Part shown: positions 31,842 to 40,821 of the stretch, one piece after another
How the letters are laid out: the number at the start of each line of letters is the position of its first letter
Numbering within the stretch: the first letter of the stretch is position 1
NCBI GenBank assembly: GCA_937858365.1
Contig: CALLYK010000088.1
Span: 1 to 55,517, forward strand
From: an uncultured Isosphaeraceae bacterium
GTDB taxonomy: Bacteria > Planctomycetota > Planctomycetia > Isosphaerales > Isosphaeraceae
Direction: 5' to 3'
Length of the DNA: 55,517 nt
The notes under the pieces: generated by a model
The model's database searches: none
The model's input: only the letters and a program-made list of their open reading frames with translations
Told to the model about the DNA's origin: nothing
Program-made: the position numbers and the translations under genes

Positions 31842-33815
31842 TCAGTCACCCTTGTCCTGCTTCTCAAGACCAGTCGGCCGGATCGTCAACCAGGACTTGC
31901 CGGGGGCGACGTTTTCGGCCGTCTCGATGGCCCATTGCCAGTCAACCGGTGAGACCTTGCCCAGGAGCGTGACCGGACGTGGGTGGAGCAAGGCCAGGGC
32001 TTGAGGCATTCCCAGGATGCGTTCGATGTTGAGGAATGCGGGCCCGTCGCGGACGGTCGCGGGCGGGTCGATCAACTCGACGGTCGCGATGCCCGGCTCG
32101 AAAGCGGCCGCCCACAAGGCCACGGTCGCCATCTCGCCGCGACCCACGAGGGTGATCTTGGTGTATTCCATTCCAGGCTGGGCCCGAAGGGTCCGGCAGG
32201 CGAAGATCACGTCCCAAACGCGCTGGCCGTCGAGCGTCTCGCCCAGGAGATAGAAACGGCGGCGGACCTGTAGGTCACGGGCGGCCGGCCATGCCGTGGT
32301 CCCCACGCCCCGCGGTCGAATGATGAGCGTTGGCTCGGCCTTTTCGCCCTTGGCCTCGAAGGGCCCGGGCCTCTGGACCTCCATCCGGACCTTCGCCGGC
32401 ACTCGGTCCATGCCAACGGGGAAGACGACGACCACCTCGACCCCCGGCTCGCTCGCGATGCTCGCTTCCAACTCGCCGTTCGGGCCACGTCGGTGCTCGA
32501 TCTCCGGCTTCTCGGTCTTCGGGGGCCAACCGCCGAAGACCTTCTCTTGGATTTCCGAGAGCCATGCGGTCCGCATGCGCGACCAATCGTCAGCGGTCTT
32601 GGGTGGCTCGGGGGCCTTCGCCGGGGCGACGAACGTCTCGTGGATCGTCGCGTTCTTGCTGGAAGCGAGGTCCTCGGTCGGCGGCAAGACCCGCAAGGAC
32701 TCGACCGGTAGCTTGCGGTCGGGCTCGCTGATGATCGCGTCGTCCTTCTGCTTCAGCCATTTCTCGAAGAAGGCGAAGGAGGGATGACGCAACTCGACGG
32801 TATCGGCGTGGCCTCCCGAGCCGATTTGGAGGCCGAGTCGGTCCGACGCACCGTACCAGCTGTAAACCCTCTGAAGGGCCTGGTGAATGTGTCGAACGCC
32901 GTCCTCGGGAAAGATCGGGTCGCGGTCGGTGTTCTGCACGAGCATCGGCTTGGGGGCGCAGAGGGCGGCCAGGGTGTCGTAGTCCCAACGGTACGTGTTC
33001 ACGAAGTACATACAATCGCAATGACCCTGCACGCATCCGTCGATGACGTGATTGCGCAAGTCAGTGATGCCGGCGACGGGGACGACCGCCGCGACGCGGT
33101 CATCGAGCGCGCCCAGCCACCAGCTTGTGGCCCCGCCCCCCGAGCGGCCGGTCACGCCAATTCGGCTCGGGTCCACGTCGCGCCGCGAGACGAGATAGTC
33201 GATGCCGCGGATGCCGTTCCAGGTCTCGATCCCCGCCGGTGTATAACCGCGCGACCACCACCACAACATGCCGTCGCGATAGGTCCCGTGATGGAGGCCA
33301 GGCACCTCGCCGAGTTGCAGCGTATCGACGATCAAACAGACATAGCCGTTCGCGGCGTACCACGCGGCATGGTGATTGTAGTGGGCCTTGTTGCCGAAGA
33401 TGACCCCGTTCTTCTTCTCCTCACCGTGCCCGCAAACGTAGAGGATCGCGGGGAGTCTTCCGGTTACGGACTTGGGTCGAAAGAGGTTTGCGGTGACATG
33501 GAGACCCGGAGACGACTCGTAATGCAGTTTCTCGACGATGAAGTCGGACCTCTCGATGGTCGCGGTGATGGTCGGGTTGAGGGCCGAACGTGGGGGCATC
33601 GGATCGAGGCCCATCATCTCGCGCAGCCGTCGCTGAAGCTCGGGACGCTCCGCCTTCCAACGCTCCGCTGTGTTGATGGACGCTAGCGGGTTGGGGCCTT
33701 TCTCAACCTGTGCGACCTTTGCCGCGAAGTAGTCGGCGAGAGGCGCCTGACCACTTGCCACGCTCGTCAGCAGCAGGAAACCGCCCAACAAGAAGATTAC
33801 GCGCGGGCCCTTCAT
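31842..33815 (-). CDS. secreted two-domain alpha/beta hydrolase (acetyl xylan esterase-like)
   Basis: A 657-residue protein with a signal peptide (MKGPRVIFLLGGFLLLTSVASG). The first hydrolase domain has a complete triad: Ser in GVTGRSGGGATS near residue 222, Asp in NTDRDPIFPEDG near 298 and His in GSGGHADT near 335. The second half repeats the fold, but its elbow reads LVGRGEMATVAL, without the Ser, so it is probably inactive or structural. Relatives deacetylate xylan or act as S9-like esterases. It lies inside an ABC transporter operon (16 bases after the permease, 49 before the next). Confidence 0.85.
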   Translation of the reverse strand: MKGPRVIFLLGGFLLLTSVASGQAPLADYFAAKVAQVEKGPNPLASINTAERWKAERPELQRRLREMMGLDPMPPRSALNPTITATIERSDFIVEKLHYESSPGLHVTANLFRPKSVTGRLPAILYVCGHGEEKKNGVIFGNKAHYNHHAAWYAANGYVCLIVDTLQLGEVPGLHHGTYRDGMLWWWSRGYTPAGIETWNGIRGIDYLVSRRDVDPSRIGVTGRSGGGATSWWLGALDDRVAAVVPVAGITDLRNHVIDGCVQGHCDCMYFVNTYRWDYDTLAALCAPKPMLVQNTDRDPIFPEDGVRHIHQALQRVYSWYGASDRLGLQIGSGGHADTVELRHPSFAFFEKWLKQKDDAIISEPDRKLPVESLRVLPPTEDLASSKNATIHETFVAPAKAPEPPKTADDWSRMRTAWLSEIQEKVFGGWPPKTEKPEIEHRRGPNGELEASIASEPGVEVVVVFPVGMDRVPAKVRMEVQRPGPFEAKGEKAEPTLIIRPRGVGTTAWPAARDLQVRRRFYLLGETLDGQRVWDVIFACRTLRAQPGMEYTKITLVGRGEMATVALWAAAFEPGIATVELIDPPATVRDGPAFLNIERILGMPQALALLHPRPVTLLGKVSPVDWQWAIETAENVAPGKSWLTIRPTGLEKQDKGD

Positions 33816-33831
33816 GAAGTCCTCCGGTATC

Positions 33832-34659
33832 TCAACTGTTGGCCGGCAAGTCGCGGCCCTGAAAGAACAGGTAGGCGATGATGATGCCCGCGGCGCAAAC
33901 GCCGCACAAGGCCCCGACGTTCGGTCCGAACTGCTCGGCCTTCACGGCAGCCTCGACGGGGGCGTAACCGCGAAAGACCGTCAGCCATTCCAGCCATCCC
34001 CATCGTTCTTTGAACTCGTCGGCGGTCGCCACCGAATAGCCGACCAAGCCCGCGATCGTGATCGCCGAACCGAGGAGCGAGGCGCGCCAGCGCACCACGT
34101 CGAAGGAGGAGAAGAGGAGTGTGTAGCCGAAAACACTGGCCCCCAGGGCGAAGATGTTCACGCAGGGCCGTAATACGCCGAGGGCGCTGGGCATCTCCTC
34201 GATGCCGTAGAAACGATTGGCGAGCAGGTTGCTTAACCAGAGGACGAGCATCATGAACGTGAGGCCCAGGAGCGACGAGACGACCTGGGCCATGAGGTAG
34301 GTCCAGCGCGACATCGGCCGAGACATCGCCAGGTCGAGCGTTCCGCGCTCCAACTCTCCGGAGACGGCCGCGGAGCCCCGCGCGATGGCCCAACTGAGCA
34401 CGAGAAGGGGCACGACCGGGAAGTTCCAGCGAGCGATCTCCAAGGCCAGGACCGAATTGTCAAACGAAGGCCCGCCCATGAAACGCATCATGCCGCGCGC
34501 CATCATCCGATTGGCCTGGTCTTCCTGGACCCATGCGAGATAGCGCATCGTCTGATAGACGCCCAACCAACCGAGTCCGCCCATCGCCAGCGAGACGAGG
34601 CCCAGGAACCAGCGCGTCTCCATCATCTGCTTGCGGACCAAGGCCATGAAGGCGGTCAT
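33832..34659 (-). CDS. ABC-2 type transporter permease
   Basis: A 275-residue integral membrane protein with six hydrophobic segments. It has the family's short soluble motif after the second helix (SGELERGTLDLAMSRPMSR), followed by YLMAQVVSSLLGLTFMMLVLW. The start overlaps the stop of the ATPase gene (ATGA), which shows they form one transporter. It resembles NosY/YtrB-type exporters with unknown cargo. Confidence 0.88.
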   Translation of the reverse strand: MTAFMALVRKQMMETRWFLGLVSLAMGGLGWLGVYQTMRYLAWVQEDQANRMMARGMMRFMGGPSFDNSVLALEIARWNFPVVPLLVLSWAIARGSAAVSGELERGTLDLAMSRPMSRWTYLMAQVVSSLLGLTFMMLVLWLSNLLANRFYGIEEMPSALGVLRPCVNIFALGASVFGYTLLFSSFDVVRWRASLLGSAITIAGLVGYSVATADEFKERWGWLEWLTVFRGYAPVEAAVKAEQFGPNVGALCGVCAAGIIIAYLFFQGRDLPANS

Positions 34660-35618
34660 TTGCCGGCGAACTCCTGATGGATCAGCGCGGGGCCTTGAGC
34701 ATTCTCATCCGGTTTGGCAGGGTCGGCGAAGGTATCGTCGTCCACGTCCGGGCCGTGAAAGCGATCGTAAAGCGTGCGAAGGTCCTCGGTGCCGATCGCG
34801 AGGTCCAGGACAGGCAAAGTCCCCAAATGGGACAGCAAGGGGGCCGCGGCCCCGCGATGTTCCAGCAAGAGCACGTTTCCCTCGCGTCGGTCGCGAATGA
34901 TCACGTCCAACTGTGGGGGGAAGTCGATCGGCGGTGCCCCTTCGAACCGGACGAGCACCATGCGCAAGTTCCGACGAAGATGCATGTCCTCCAGGTGCAT
35001 GAGGCGTCCCTTACGCATGATACCCACGCGGTCGGAGACCGCTTCGACCTCCGAAAGCACGTGACCGGAGAAAATCACGGTCTGACCGTGTCCCTTGGCC
35101 TGTTGTACCAGTTCCAAAACCTGGTGGCGGGCAGACGGGTCGAGCGCGGACGTCGGCTCGTCCAAGATCAGGACCTCCACGGGGTCGGCGAAGGCTTGGG
35201 CCAGGGCGAGCTTCTGCTTCATGCCCGTCGAGTAGGTGCGGACCTTCCGCTTCAGGTCGAGCCCGAGCATCCTCTCGGCGATCGCGACCGACCGCTCGAA
35301 CGAGCCGCCCCCGCGGAGGCTGTCCAGGAACTCCAACATGGAGAAACCGCTCATATAGCCATACAGACGAAGTTCACCGGGCAAGTAAGAGACGACTCGG
35401 CGAACCGCCAGGCCGTCGCGCCAGCAGTCGTGTCCGGCCACGTTGGCCCGGCCGGCGGTGGGTCGCAACATGCCGATCAGGCAGCGGATCGTCGTCGTCT
35501 TGCCCGAGCCGTTGGGGCCGAGGAAACCGAAGACCTCCCCTTTCGAGATGCTCACGGTCAGGTCGCTGAGGGCGGCGACTCGGCCGTAGTGTTTGGACAG
35601 GCCGAACGTCTCGATCAT
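34656..35618 (-). CDS. ABC transporter ATP-binding protein
   Basis: A 320-residue ATPase. The Walker A is GPNGSGKTT, the signature is [16 protein letters not shown] (a TGMKQ-type variant of LSGGQ, typical of CcmA/drug-export ATPases), and the Walker B is [12 protein letters not shown] with the His switch in IFSGHVLSE. About 110 C-terminal residues form an accessory domain. The start ([13 protein letters not shown]) has GGGAG upstream; an ATG 9 codons earlier has no ribosome-binding site. It is the first gene of the operon 35618-29973 and is divergent from leuC. Confidence 0.92.
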   Translation of the reverse strand: MIETFGLSKHYGRVAALSDLTVSISKGEVFGFLGPNGSGKTTTIRCLIGMLRPTAGRANVAGHDCWRDGLAVRRVVSYLPGELRLYGYMSGFSMLEFLDSLRGGGSFERSVAIAERMLGLDLKRKVRTYSTGMKQKLALAQAFADPVEVLILDEPTSALDPSARHQVLELVQQAKGHGQTVIFSGHVLSEVEAVSDRVGIMRKGRLMHLEDMHLRRNLRMVLVRFEGAPPIDFPPQLDVIIRDRREGNVLLLEHRGAAAPLLSHLGTLPVLDLAIGTEDLRTLYDRFHGPDVDDDTFADPAKPDENAQGPALIHQEFAGK

Positions 35619-35763
35619 CGCGTCACGTGTCTCCCGGTGCGGCATGTTCGATTCAAGTAATGTAGCGGCCCGGCCAGTCGGCGGCGAGACTCCGGTGTGC
35701 GGCGCGGCCGGGAAGGCGTTATCATCTCTCTTCTTTTCCATGACTCTCCGTGGGAAGCCCGAC

Positions 35764-37176
35764 ATGCCCGCGACCCTCTTCGATAAGGTCTGGGACCGAC
35801 ACGTCGTCACTGGGGACGACCAGACAGCACTTCTGTACATCGACCGCCATCTTGTCCACGAAGTGACCAGCCCCCAGGCTTTCGAGGGCCTGCGCTTGGC
35901 CGGCCGGAAGGTCCGACGGCCGGACCTCACGTTCGCGACGCCCGACCATAACGTCCCCACCGACAATCAACTCGACATCCGCGAGCCGATGTCGCGGCGG
36001 CAAGTGGAGACGCTCCGCTCCAACTGCCGAGAATTCGGCCTGACGCTTTACGATGTGGGCAGCGGCCGGCAGGGGATCGTCCACGTGATCGGACCCGAGT
36101 TGGGAATCACGCTGCCGGGCCTGACGATCGTTTGCGGCGACAGCCACACGAGCACGCACGGGGCCTTTGGGGCCCTCGCCTTCGGCATCGGCACGAGCGA
36201 GGTCGAGCACGTCCTGGCCACGCAGACCCTCATGCAAGGCGCTCGTCCGAAGTCGCTGGGGATCGAGGTCATGGGCCGACTGCCGGAAGGTTTGGGGCCG
36301 AAGGACATCATTCTGGCGATCATCCGTCGGATCGGCACAGGTGGAGGCACCGGTTGCGTGATCGAGTATCACGGGTCGGCCATCAGCTCCCTCTCCATGG
36401 AAGGCCGGATGACCATTTGCAACATGTCGATCGAAGGGGGAGCACGAGCTGGCCTGATCGCCCCCGACGAGACCACGTTCGAGTACATCGCCACTGGGGA
36501 ACGTCCGTTCGCCCCGCGCGGCCAGGCCCTGGAAGCGGCCATCGCCGATTGGAAGACGCTGCGGACGGAGGACTCGAGCCAGTTCGACGAGCGCGTTTCC
36601 ATCGACGCTTCGCGCCTGGTCCCGCAGGTCACTTGGGGCACGAACCCGGGGATGACTGTGGACGTGACCGCCCGGGTCCCCGAGCCCGATGACGTGCCCT
36701 TCGCCTCGAAGGAGGACGCGCGCCGGGCCCTCGACTACATGGGCCTTCAGCCGGGCACGCCGATCATGGACATTCCCGTGGACGTCGTTTTCATCGGCTC
36801 ATGCACGAACGGAAGGATCGAAGACCTCCGGGTCGCGGCGCGTGTCTTCGCGGGGCGAAAGGTGGCCCCGGGCGTGCGGGCCCTCGTCGTGCCCGGCAGC
36901 GAGGCCGTTCGCGCTCAGGCCCATGCTGAGGGACTCGATCGCGTCTTCGAAGCGGCCGGGGCCGAGTGGCGGCTCTCTGGATGCAGCATGTGTTTGGCGA
37001 TGAACCCGGACAAACTCACGCCCGGCCAGCGTGCCGCCAGCACGAGCAATCGGAACTTTGAAGGGCGGCAAGGACCAGGGGGACGCACCCACCTGGTTAG
37101 TCCGGCAATGGCCGCCGCCGCCGCCGTGACCGGCCGCTTCGCCGACGTCCGCCAACTTCTCGACCAAGAGGCCTAA
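35764..37176 (+). CDS. leuC: 3-isopropylmalate dehydratase large subunit
   Basis: Isomerises 2- to 3-isopropylmalate in leucine synthesis, using a [4Fe-4S] cluster. The protein is 470 residues, as in E. coli, and the cluster cysteines fall at C347 ([11 protein letters not shown]) and C407/C410 ([12 protein letters not shown]). The start [13 protein letters not shown] is typical for the family; an ATG eight codons earlier and a longer open frame add sequence without family character. It is followed three bases later by leuD. The 145-base gap to the divergent ABC operon must hold the promoters. Confidence 0.96.
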   Translation: MPATLFDKVWDRHVVTGDDQTALLYIDRHLVHEVTSPQAFEGLRLAGRKVRRPDLTFATPDHNVPTDNQLDIREPMSRRQVETLRSNCREFGLTLYDVGSGRQGIVHVIGPELGITLPGLTIVCGDSHTSTHGAFGALAFGIGTSEVEHVLATQTLMQGARPKSLGIEVMGRLPEGLGPKDIILAIIRRIGTGGGTGCVIEYHGSAISSLSMEGRMTICNMSIEGGARAGLIAPDETTFEYIATGERPFAPRGQALEAAIADWKTLRTEDSSQFDERVSIDASRLVPQVTWGTNPGMTVDVTARVPEPDDVPFASKEDARRALDYMGLQPGTPIMDIPVDVVFIGSCTNGRIEDLRVAARVFAGRKVAPGVRALVVPGSEAVRAQAHAEGLDRVFEAAGAEWRLSGCSMCLAMNPDKLTPGQRAASTSNRNFEGRQGPGGRTHLVSPAMAAAAAVTGRFADVRQLLDQEA

Positions 37177-37179
37177 GCC

Positions 37180-37851
37180 ATGAAAGCGTTCACCAAGGAG
37201 CGAGGCACGCTCGCGCTGCTGGATTGGTCCGACGTCAACACCGACGTCATCATTCCCGCGCGTTATCTCAAACGGATCGAAAGGACCGGCTACGGTCCCT
37301 TGCTCTTCGCGGACAAGCGTTACGTCGCGGGCGGTGCCCCCCCCGTGGACGACCCCGTGAAGGGCGGCGCTCTCGATACCGCGTTTCCCTTAAACCAGCC
37401 GAAGTATGAGAAGGCATCGATCCTAGTCGTGGGCAAGAACTTCGGTTGCGGGTCGAGCCGCGAACATGCCGTTTGGGCCGTGGAGCAAGCGGGCTTTCGC
37501 GTCATGATCGCGCCCGGCAAGAACGAGGGCTTCGCCGACATCTTCGAGGGCAACGCTCTGAACAACGGCCTGCTTGTGGTCGAACTGTCTGATGACGACT
37601 GGTCAAAGGTAGCGCAAGCGGCCCGGGCGGACGCGCCGATCGAGGCCGACGTGGACCTGGGAACGAACGTCTTGAAGGTCTTCGCGGCCGACGGCGCCTT
37701 CAGCGTCCGATTCGACCTCGCGGAAGGGCCGCGACAAAAGTTGCTGAAGGGGCTGGACGCGATCGGCGAGACCCTTCAGCACGCCATGGCGATTTCGCGG
37801 TACGAACAGGGCGCTCCCCCGTGGGCGGCCCGCCCAGGAGTGAGCGTCTGA
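37180..37851 (+). CDS. leuD: 3-isopropylmalate dehydratase small subunit
   Basis: A 223-residue partner of LeuC. The swivel-domain motifs DVNTDVIIPARYLKRI, GKNFGCGSSREHAVWAV and the later NALNNGLLVVEL are intact. It forms the LeuCD heterodimer. The ATG lies three bases after the leuC stop. It converges on the ceramidase gene with a 25-base gap. Confidence 0.96.
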   Translation: MKAFTKERGTLALLDWSDVNTDVIIPARYLKRIERTGYGPLLFADKRYVAGGAPPVDDPVKGGALDTAFPLNQPKYEKASILVVGKNFGCGSSREHAVWAVEQAGFRVMIAPGKNEGFADIFEGNALNNGLLVVELSDDDWSKVAQAARADAPIEADVDLGTNVLKVFAADGAFSVRFDLAEGPRQKLLKGLDAIGETLQHAMAISRYEQGAPPWAARPGVSV

Positions 37852-37876
37852 AGGAATTGAGGCGGTCGGACCCTCA

Positions 37877-39238
37877 TTAGGGCGCGACCCGAAAGGACGT
37901 GGGAACGAGCTCCCTTACGGCCGAGATGATGCGGTCTTCGACACCGGGTGCGAGGCGGGTCGGATGCGCGTAATAGACCATCGCGCCGGCTGCCTCGTAG
38001 CCCCCTTCACGCAGCACGCGCTCCGAAGGCACGTAGCAAGGGGCGTCGTTGGCGTAGGCGACCACCCATATGCGCCTCGCGTCGAGTTCGCCCTTCAGCC
38101 GCGTCGCGTAGTCCACGACGACCTCTCCCGCCAGGAAGACCATCACCAAGTCCTCGCCGAATCGCCAGGTCTGGACCTGGTAACGAAGACTGGGGGAGAG
38201 GGCGCCGGATTGGTCGAGGCGTTCAATCATCTTTGACGCGTTGTGGCCGGGGGCGCCCCCGGCCACCTTCAGTTTCTCGAGTTGGTCGCGAGTGGGGAGC
38301 GTGTCAAACGGGAGTTCAATCGTTCGTGATCGACCGTCGGGCGCGACGCGAAGCGGCTGTAGGGGGCCTTCCCGTACGATGCGAGCGGCCTCCTTCGCCA
38401 AGGAGGCACCGTGCTCTTTGGCCTTATCGAGGCTGGTCCGGCCGATCGGGTTGGCGTCGGCCCCGCAACCGATGATCGTGAGGGCGATGGCGCTGGGGAA
38501 TTCCTTCTCGATCGCTTCTTGTGCGTAGCCGGCCCAGTCTCCACTGATGACATTTTCTTTCGGGTCGAGGGTGGTGCAGTGGCAGGCGTAGCCAACGACG
38601 ATGGCCCGCGGCGTGTCGGAGTCGTCTTTGGCGATGAGGACGGGGACGGAATGATCGACGGGCCCGGTCCCGTTTTCACCGAAGGCGACCGTGCCGTCAG
38701 GGCGAATGACGCGCCGGTTGATTGCGAACTCGCATCGCCCCTGGCCCCACGCGAGCGAAGCTGCACGACGATCGGCCAGGGCCGCGAGGGCGACCTTCTC
38801 AAGCTTGTCGGTCAATTCCTGGGTGTAGCGGTCGATGGCCGCTTGTTCGTTGGCCGGAAGGTCTCGCCCAAAGATATGGGGGGCGACGCCCTTCAAACAG
38901 GGTGCGCTGTGGGTGTGCGAGGCCGTGATCGCCAGGTGTTCGCGTTTCATGCCGACGCGAGCCAATCGAACGCCGATCTCGGTCCCGATCGCGTTGGTTA
39001 CGCCGAGGTTGTCCAGACTGATGAGGACGCTCGCGCCTTCGGCATCGGTCCCAATGGCCAGGGCCTTGGCGAAAAGGCGCTGCTGGACCCCGACGGCCGG
39101 CCCTTGACGCGAGTTGTAACCGTGGAGGCGAACCGGGTAATCGGGGGTGATGTCCACCTTGGCGACACCGACCGCGATGGTCGGCCCGTCGAGACCACCC
39201 AGGCAAGCCGCGAGACAAGCGGCCCAAACGCTCGACAT
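37877..39238 (-). CDS. neutral/alkaline non-lysosomal ceramidase-like protein
   Basis: A 453-residue secreted-type protein with a hydrophobic N-terminus (MSSVWAACLAACLGGL). The family pattern is clear: GVAKVDITPDYPVRLHGY at the start, the metal-site stretch ITASHTHSAPC, VGYACHCTTLDP and IGCGADANP. True ceramidases split ceramide into sphingosine and fatty acid using zinc, but many bacterial relatives act on unknown substrates. The start is the ATG with GGGGAG upstream; two upstream ATGs in frame look worse. It stands alone next to an arsR-type gene. Confidence 0.85.
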   Translation of the reverse strand: MSSVWAACLAACLGGLDGPTIAVGVAKVDITPDYPVRLHGYNSRQGPAVGVQQRLFAKALAIGTDAEGASVLISLDNLGVTNAIGTEIGVRLARVGMKREHLAITASHTHSAPCLKGVAPHIFGRDLPANEQAAIDRYTQELTDKLEKVALAALADRRAASLAWGQGRCEFAINRRVIRPDGTVAFGENGTGPVDHSVPVLIAKDDSDTPRAIVVGYACHCTTLDPKENVISGDWAGYAQEAIEKEFPSAIALTIIGCGADANPIGRTSLDKAKEHGASLAKEAARIVREGPLQPLRVAPDGRSRTIELPFDTLPTRDQLEKLKVAGGAPGHNASKMIERLDQSGALSPSLRYQVQTWRFGEDLVMVFLAGEVVVDYATRLKGELDARRIWVVAYANDAPCYVPSERVLREGGYEAAGAMVYYAHPTRLAPGVEDRIISAVRELVPTSFRVAP

Positions 39239-39265
39239 GGTCGATTGCTCCCCGCTCATGCAAAC

Positions 39266-39301
39266 GAGGGGCGGGCCCATGAGGTCATGGTCCCGCCCCT
39301 C
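39266..39301 (-). terminator. long GC-rich hairpin after the arsR-type gene
   Basis: GAGGGGCGGG-C-CCATGA pairs with TCATGG-T-CCCGCCCCTC, a 17-base stem with one mismatch and a minimal loop. It lies 22 bases after the arsR-type stop on the minus strand and is followed by GTTTGC, a poor T-run. It also sits just upstream of the ceramidase start, so it may insulate that gene. Confidence 0.55.
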
Positions 39302-39322
39302 TTCGCTCAGTTTTCTTGGTTG

Positions 39323-39688
39323 TCAGGGGATTAGCTTGTTGACGATTTCGGCCAGTTCGCGGCCGTTGGAGGTCAGGTCATAAACATTGGTCTTGCCCTG
39401 CCGCGAGGGCTCGATGAGGCGGCCGTGGCGCAGGAGCGCGAGGTGGTGGCTGAGGGCGGGCTGACTAATGCCCCCCAGCTCGTCGCGCAACTGCGTGACA
39501 TTGAGGGGCGCGTCGGCCAGGGCCATGAGGACCCGGAGACGCGTGGGGTCGGAGACCTGCTTGAGGCGCTCCGCGGCCCGGTTCAAGTCGCCCGGCTTGT
39601 GGGCGAGCTTCGAAACGACCTTCTTGGGGGAGGCCTTCTTGGCCTTGGGCTTCGCTCCGCCGTCGTTGCTTGAATCATCCATCGCCAT
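39323..39688 (-). CDS. ArsR-family transcriptional regulator
   Basis: A 121-residue repressor-type protein with a Lys/Ala-rich N-terminal tail and an ArsR winged helix: LKQVSDPTRLRVLMALAD, LNVTQLRDELGGISQPALSHHLALL and GLIEPSRQGKTNVYDL-like LIEPSRQGKTNVYDLT. The metal-binding ELCVCDL motif is absent; helix 3 reads VTQLRDEL, so it probably senses something other than arsenite-type metals. The start MAMDDSSND has AAGGA upstream. A promoter with an inverted repeat lies at 39761-39783. The target genes are not evident. Confidence 0.9.
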   Translation of the reverse strand: MAMDDSSNDGGAKPKAKKASPKKVVSKLAHKPGDLNRAAERLKQVSDPTRLRVLMALADAPLNVTQLRDELGGISQPALSHHLALLRHGRLIEPSRQGKTNVYDLTSNGRELAEIVNKLIP

Positions 39689-39760
39689 CGAGGTGTCCTT
39701 TACGTTTGAGGCGGGATTGGGACCACGAAATCCGACCATGAGCCAGCGTTCATCATGCTG

Positions 39761-39783
39761 ACAGGAAAAAAACCTGTTGTCAA
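39761..39783 (-). promoter_or_regulatory. possible arsR promoter with operator
   Basis: On the minus strand TTGACA (39783-39778) is followed by a spacer that is itself an inverted repeat, ACAGG-T7-CCTGT (39777-39761). The matching -10 is poor (CAGCAT). An inverted repeat between -35 and -10 is where an ArsR-type autorepressor would bind. Confidence 0.4.
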
Positions 39784-40164
39784 CTCATTGAAGGAAATAT
39801 CTGATACTCTCCATCAACGTCACGGGGTCGATGCGTTCGGAAGGTCTTCAGTAAGACCAGGGTTCGCAATTGTGACGACCGACCCGGAAAAGGTGACTTT
39901 GATGGGTGCGGGCACCGCCCTTCATGGCCCGGCCGCGACGCGAGGTCTACCCGTTGCGGCAAACGCTTTTCCCCATCTCAACCCGACTGCGAGCGGTCCC
40001 GCGCGGGCGGGGCGAACGCGAAAACCTGGCGAATGCGGTTTGTGGACCCTTGTCATGAGGCATTTCCCTGGCGATAGTGTTCGGTGTCTGTCGGCCGCGG
40101 GCCTCATCGGCCCCCCCACGCCGACGGCGTCCTTCCTCGCAGGCATCCAGGGAGTGACAATCCG
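39784..40164. other. intergenic, nothing recognised
   Basis: This stretch upstream of the molybdenum hydroxylase operon holds no ORF that I trust and no clear hairpin or promoter on either strand. Confidence 0.4.
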
Positions 40165-40794
40165 ATGCCCGATCAAGAACCCCAGAACAGGGGCCACAAC
40201 CGGCGCGACTTCTTGCGCGGTTCAGGCCTTGCCGCCGCGGGCGCCGTCCTGGGCGGACAGGCGACCGCCGCATACGAAGAGGCCAAGGCCGATCTGATCG
40301 CGGAGCAGGGGGCCAAGGTCGTCTCCGGCGAAGTTGAGATCACGCTGAAGATCAACGGCGAAAACAAGGCCGTGAAGGTCGAGCCGCGCTGCACGCTCCT
40401 CGACACCCTACGCGACCGTCTGGAAATCACGGGTCCGAAGCGGGTCTGCGACCGCGCGAGCTGCGGCGCCTGCACCGTGATCATCGACGGCGAGGCCGTC
40501 TACTCCTGTACGACGCTGGCGATCACCTGCCAGGGCAAGACAATCGAGACCGTGGAAGGGTTCGACACCGGTCCCAAGGGCGTGCCCCACGCATTCCACC
40601 AGCACGACGGTCTGATGTGCGGCTATTGCACGCCCGGCTTCGTGACCGCTTGCAAGAACTTCCTGGACAAGAACAAGGGCAAAGAGGTGACCTTGGAGGA
40701 CGTCAAGAAGGGGCTCGACGGCAACATCTGCCGTTGCGGCACCTACATCGGCGTCTTCGAGGCGGCCCTCGCCGCGGCCAAGGCCATGAAATAA
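40165..40794 (+). CDS. molybdenum hydroxylase [2Fe-2S] subunit with Tat signal
   Basis: A 209-residue iron-sulfur subunit (CoxS/PaoA-like). The first 30 residues form a Tat signal (NRRDFLRGSGLAAAGAVLGG). Two [2Fe-2S] clusters are complete: C95, C100, C103, C115 (plant-type) and C152, C155, C189, C191 (CGYC and CRCG). The other subunits have no signal, so the assembled complex is probably exported with this one, as for E. coli PaoABC aldehyde oxidoreductase in the periplasm. The ATG is MPDQEPQNRG. The large subunit follows 27 bases later. Confidence 0.92.
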   Translation: MPDQEPQNRGHNRRDFLRGSGLAAAGAVLGGQATAAYEEAKADLIAEQGAKVVSGEVEITLKINGENKAVKVEPRCTLLDTLRDRLEITGPKRVCDRASCGACTVIIDGEAVYSCTTLAITCQGKTIETVEGFDTGPKGVPHAFHQHDGLMCGYCTPGFVTACKNFLDKNKGKEVTLEDVKKGLDGNICRCGTYIGVFEAALAAAKAMK

Positions 40795-40821
40795 GGCCCC
40801 CTCATCACAAGGAGCACGCAC

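Noticed and set aside
35593-35763. A 57-codon N-terminal extension of LeuC
   Set aside because: It overlaps the divergent ABC ATPase gene and lacks family similarity; LeuC normally starts near [10 protein letters not shown].
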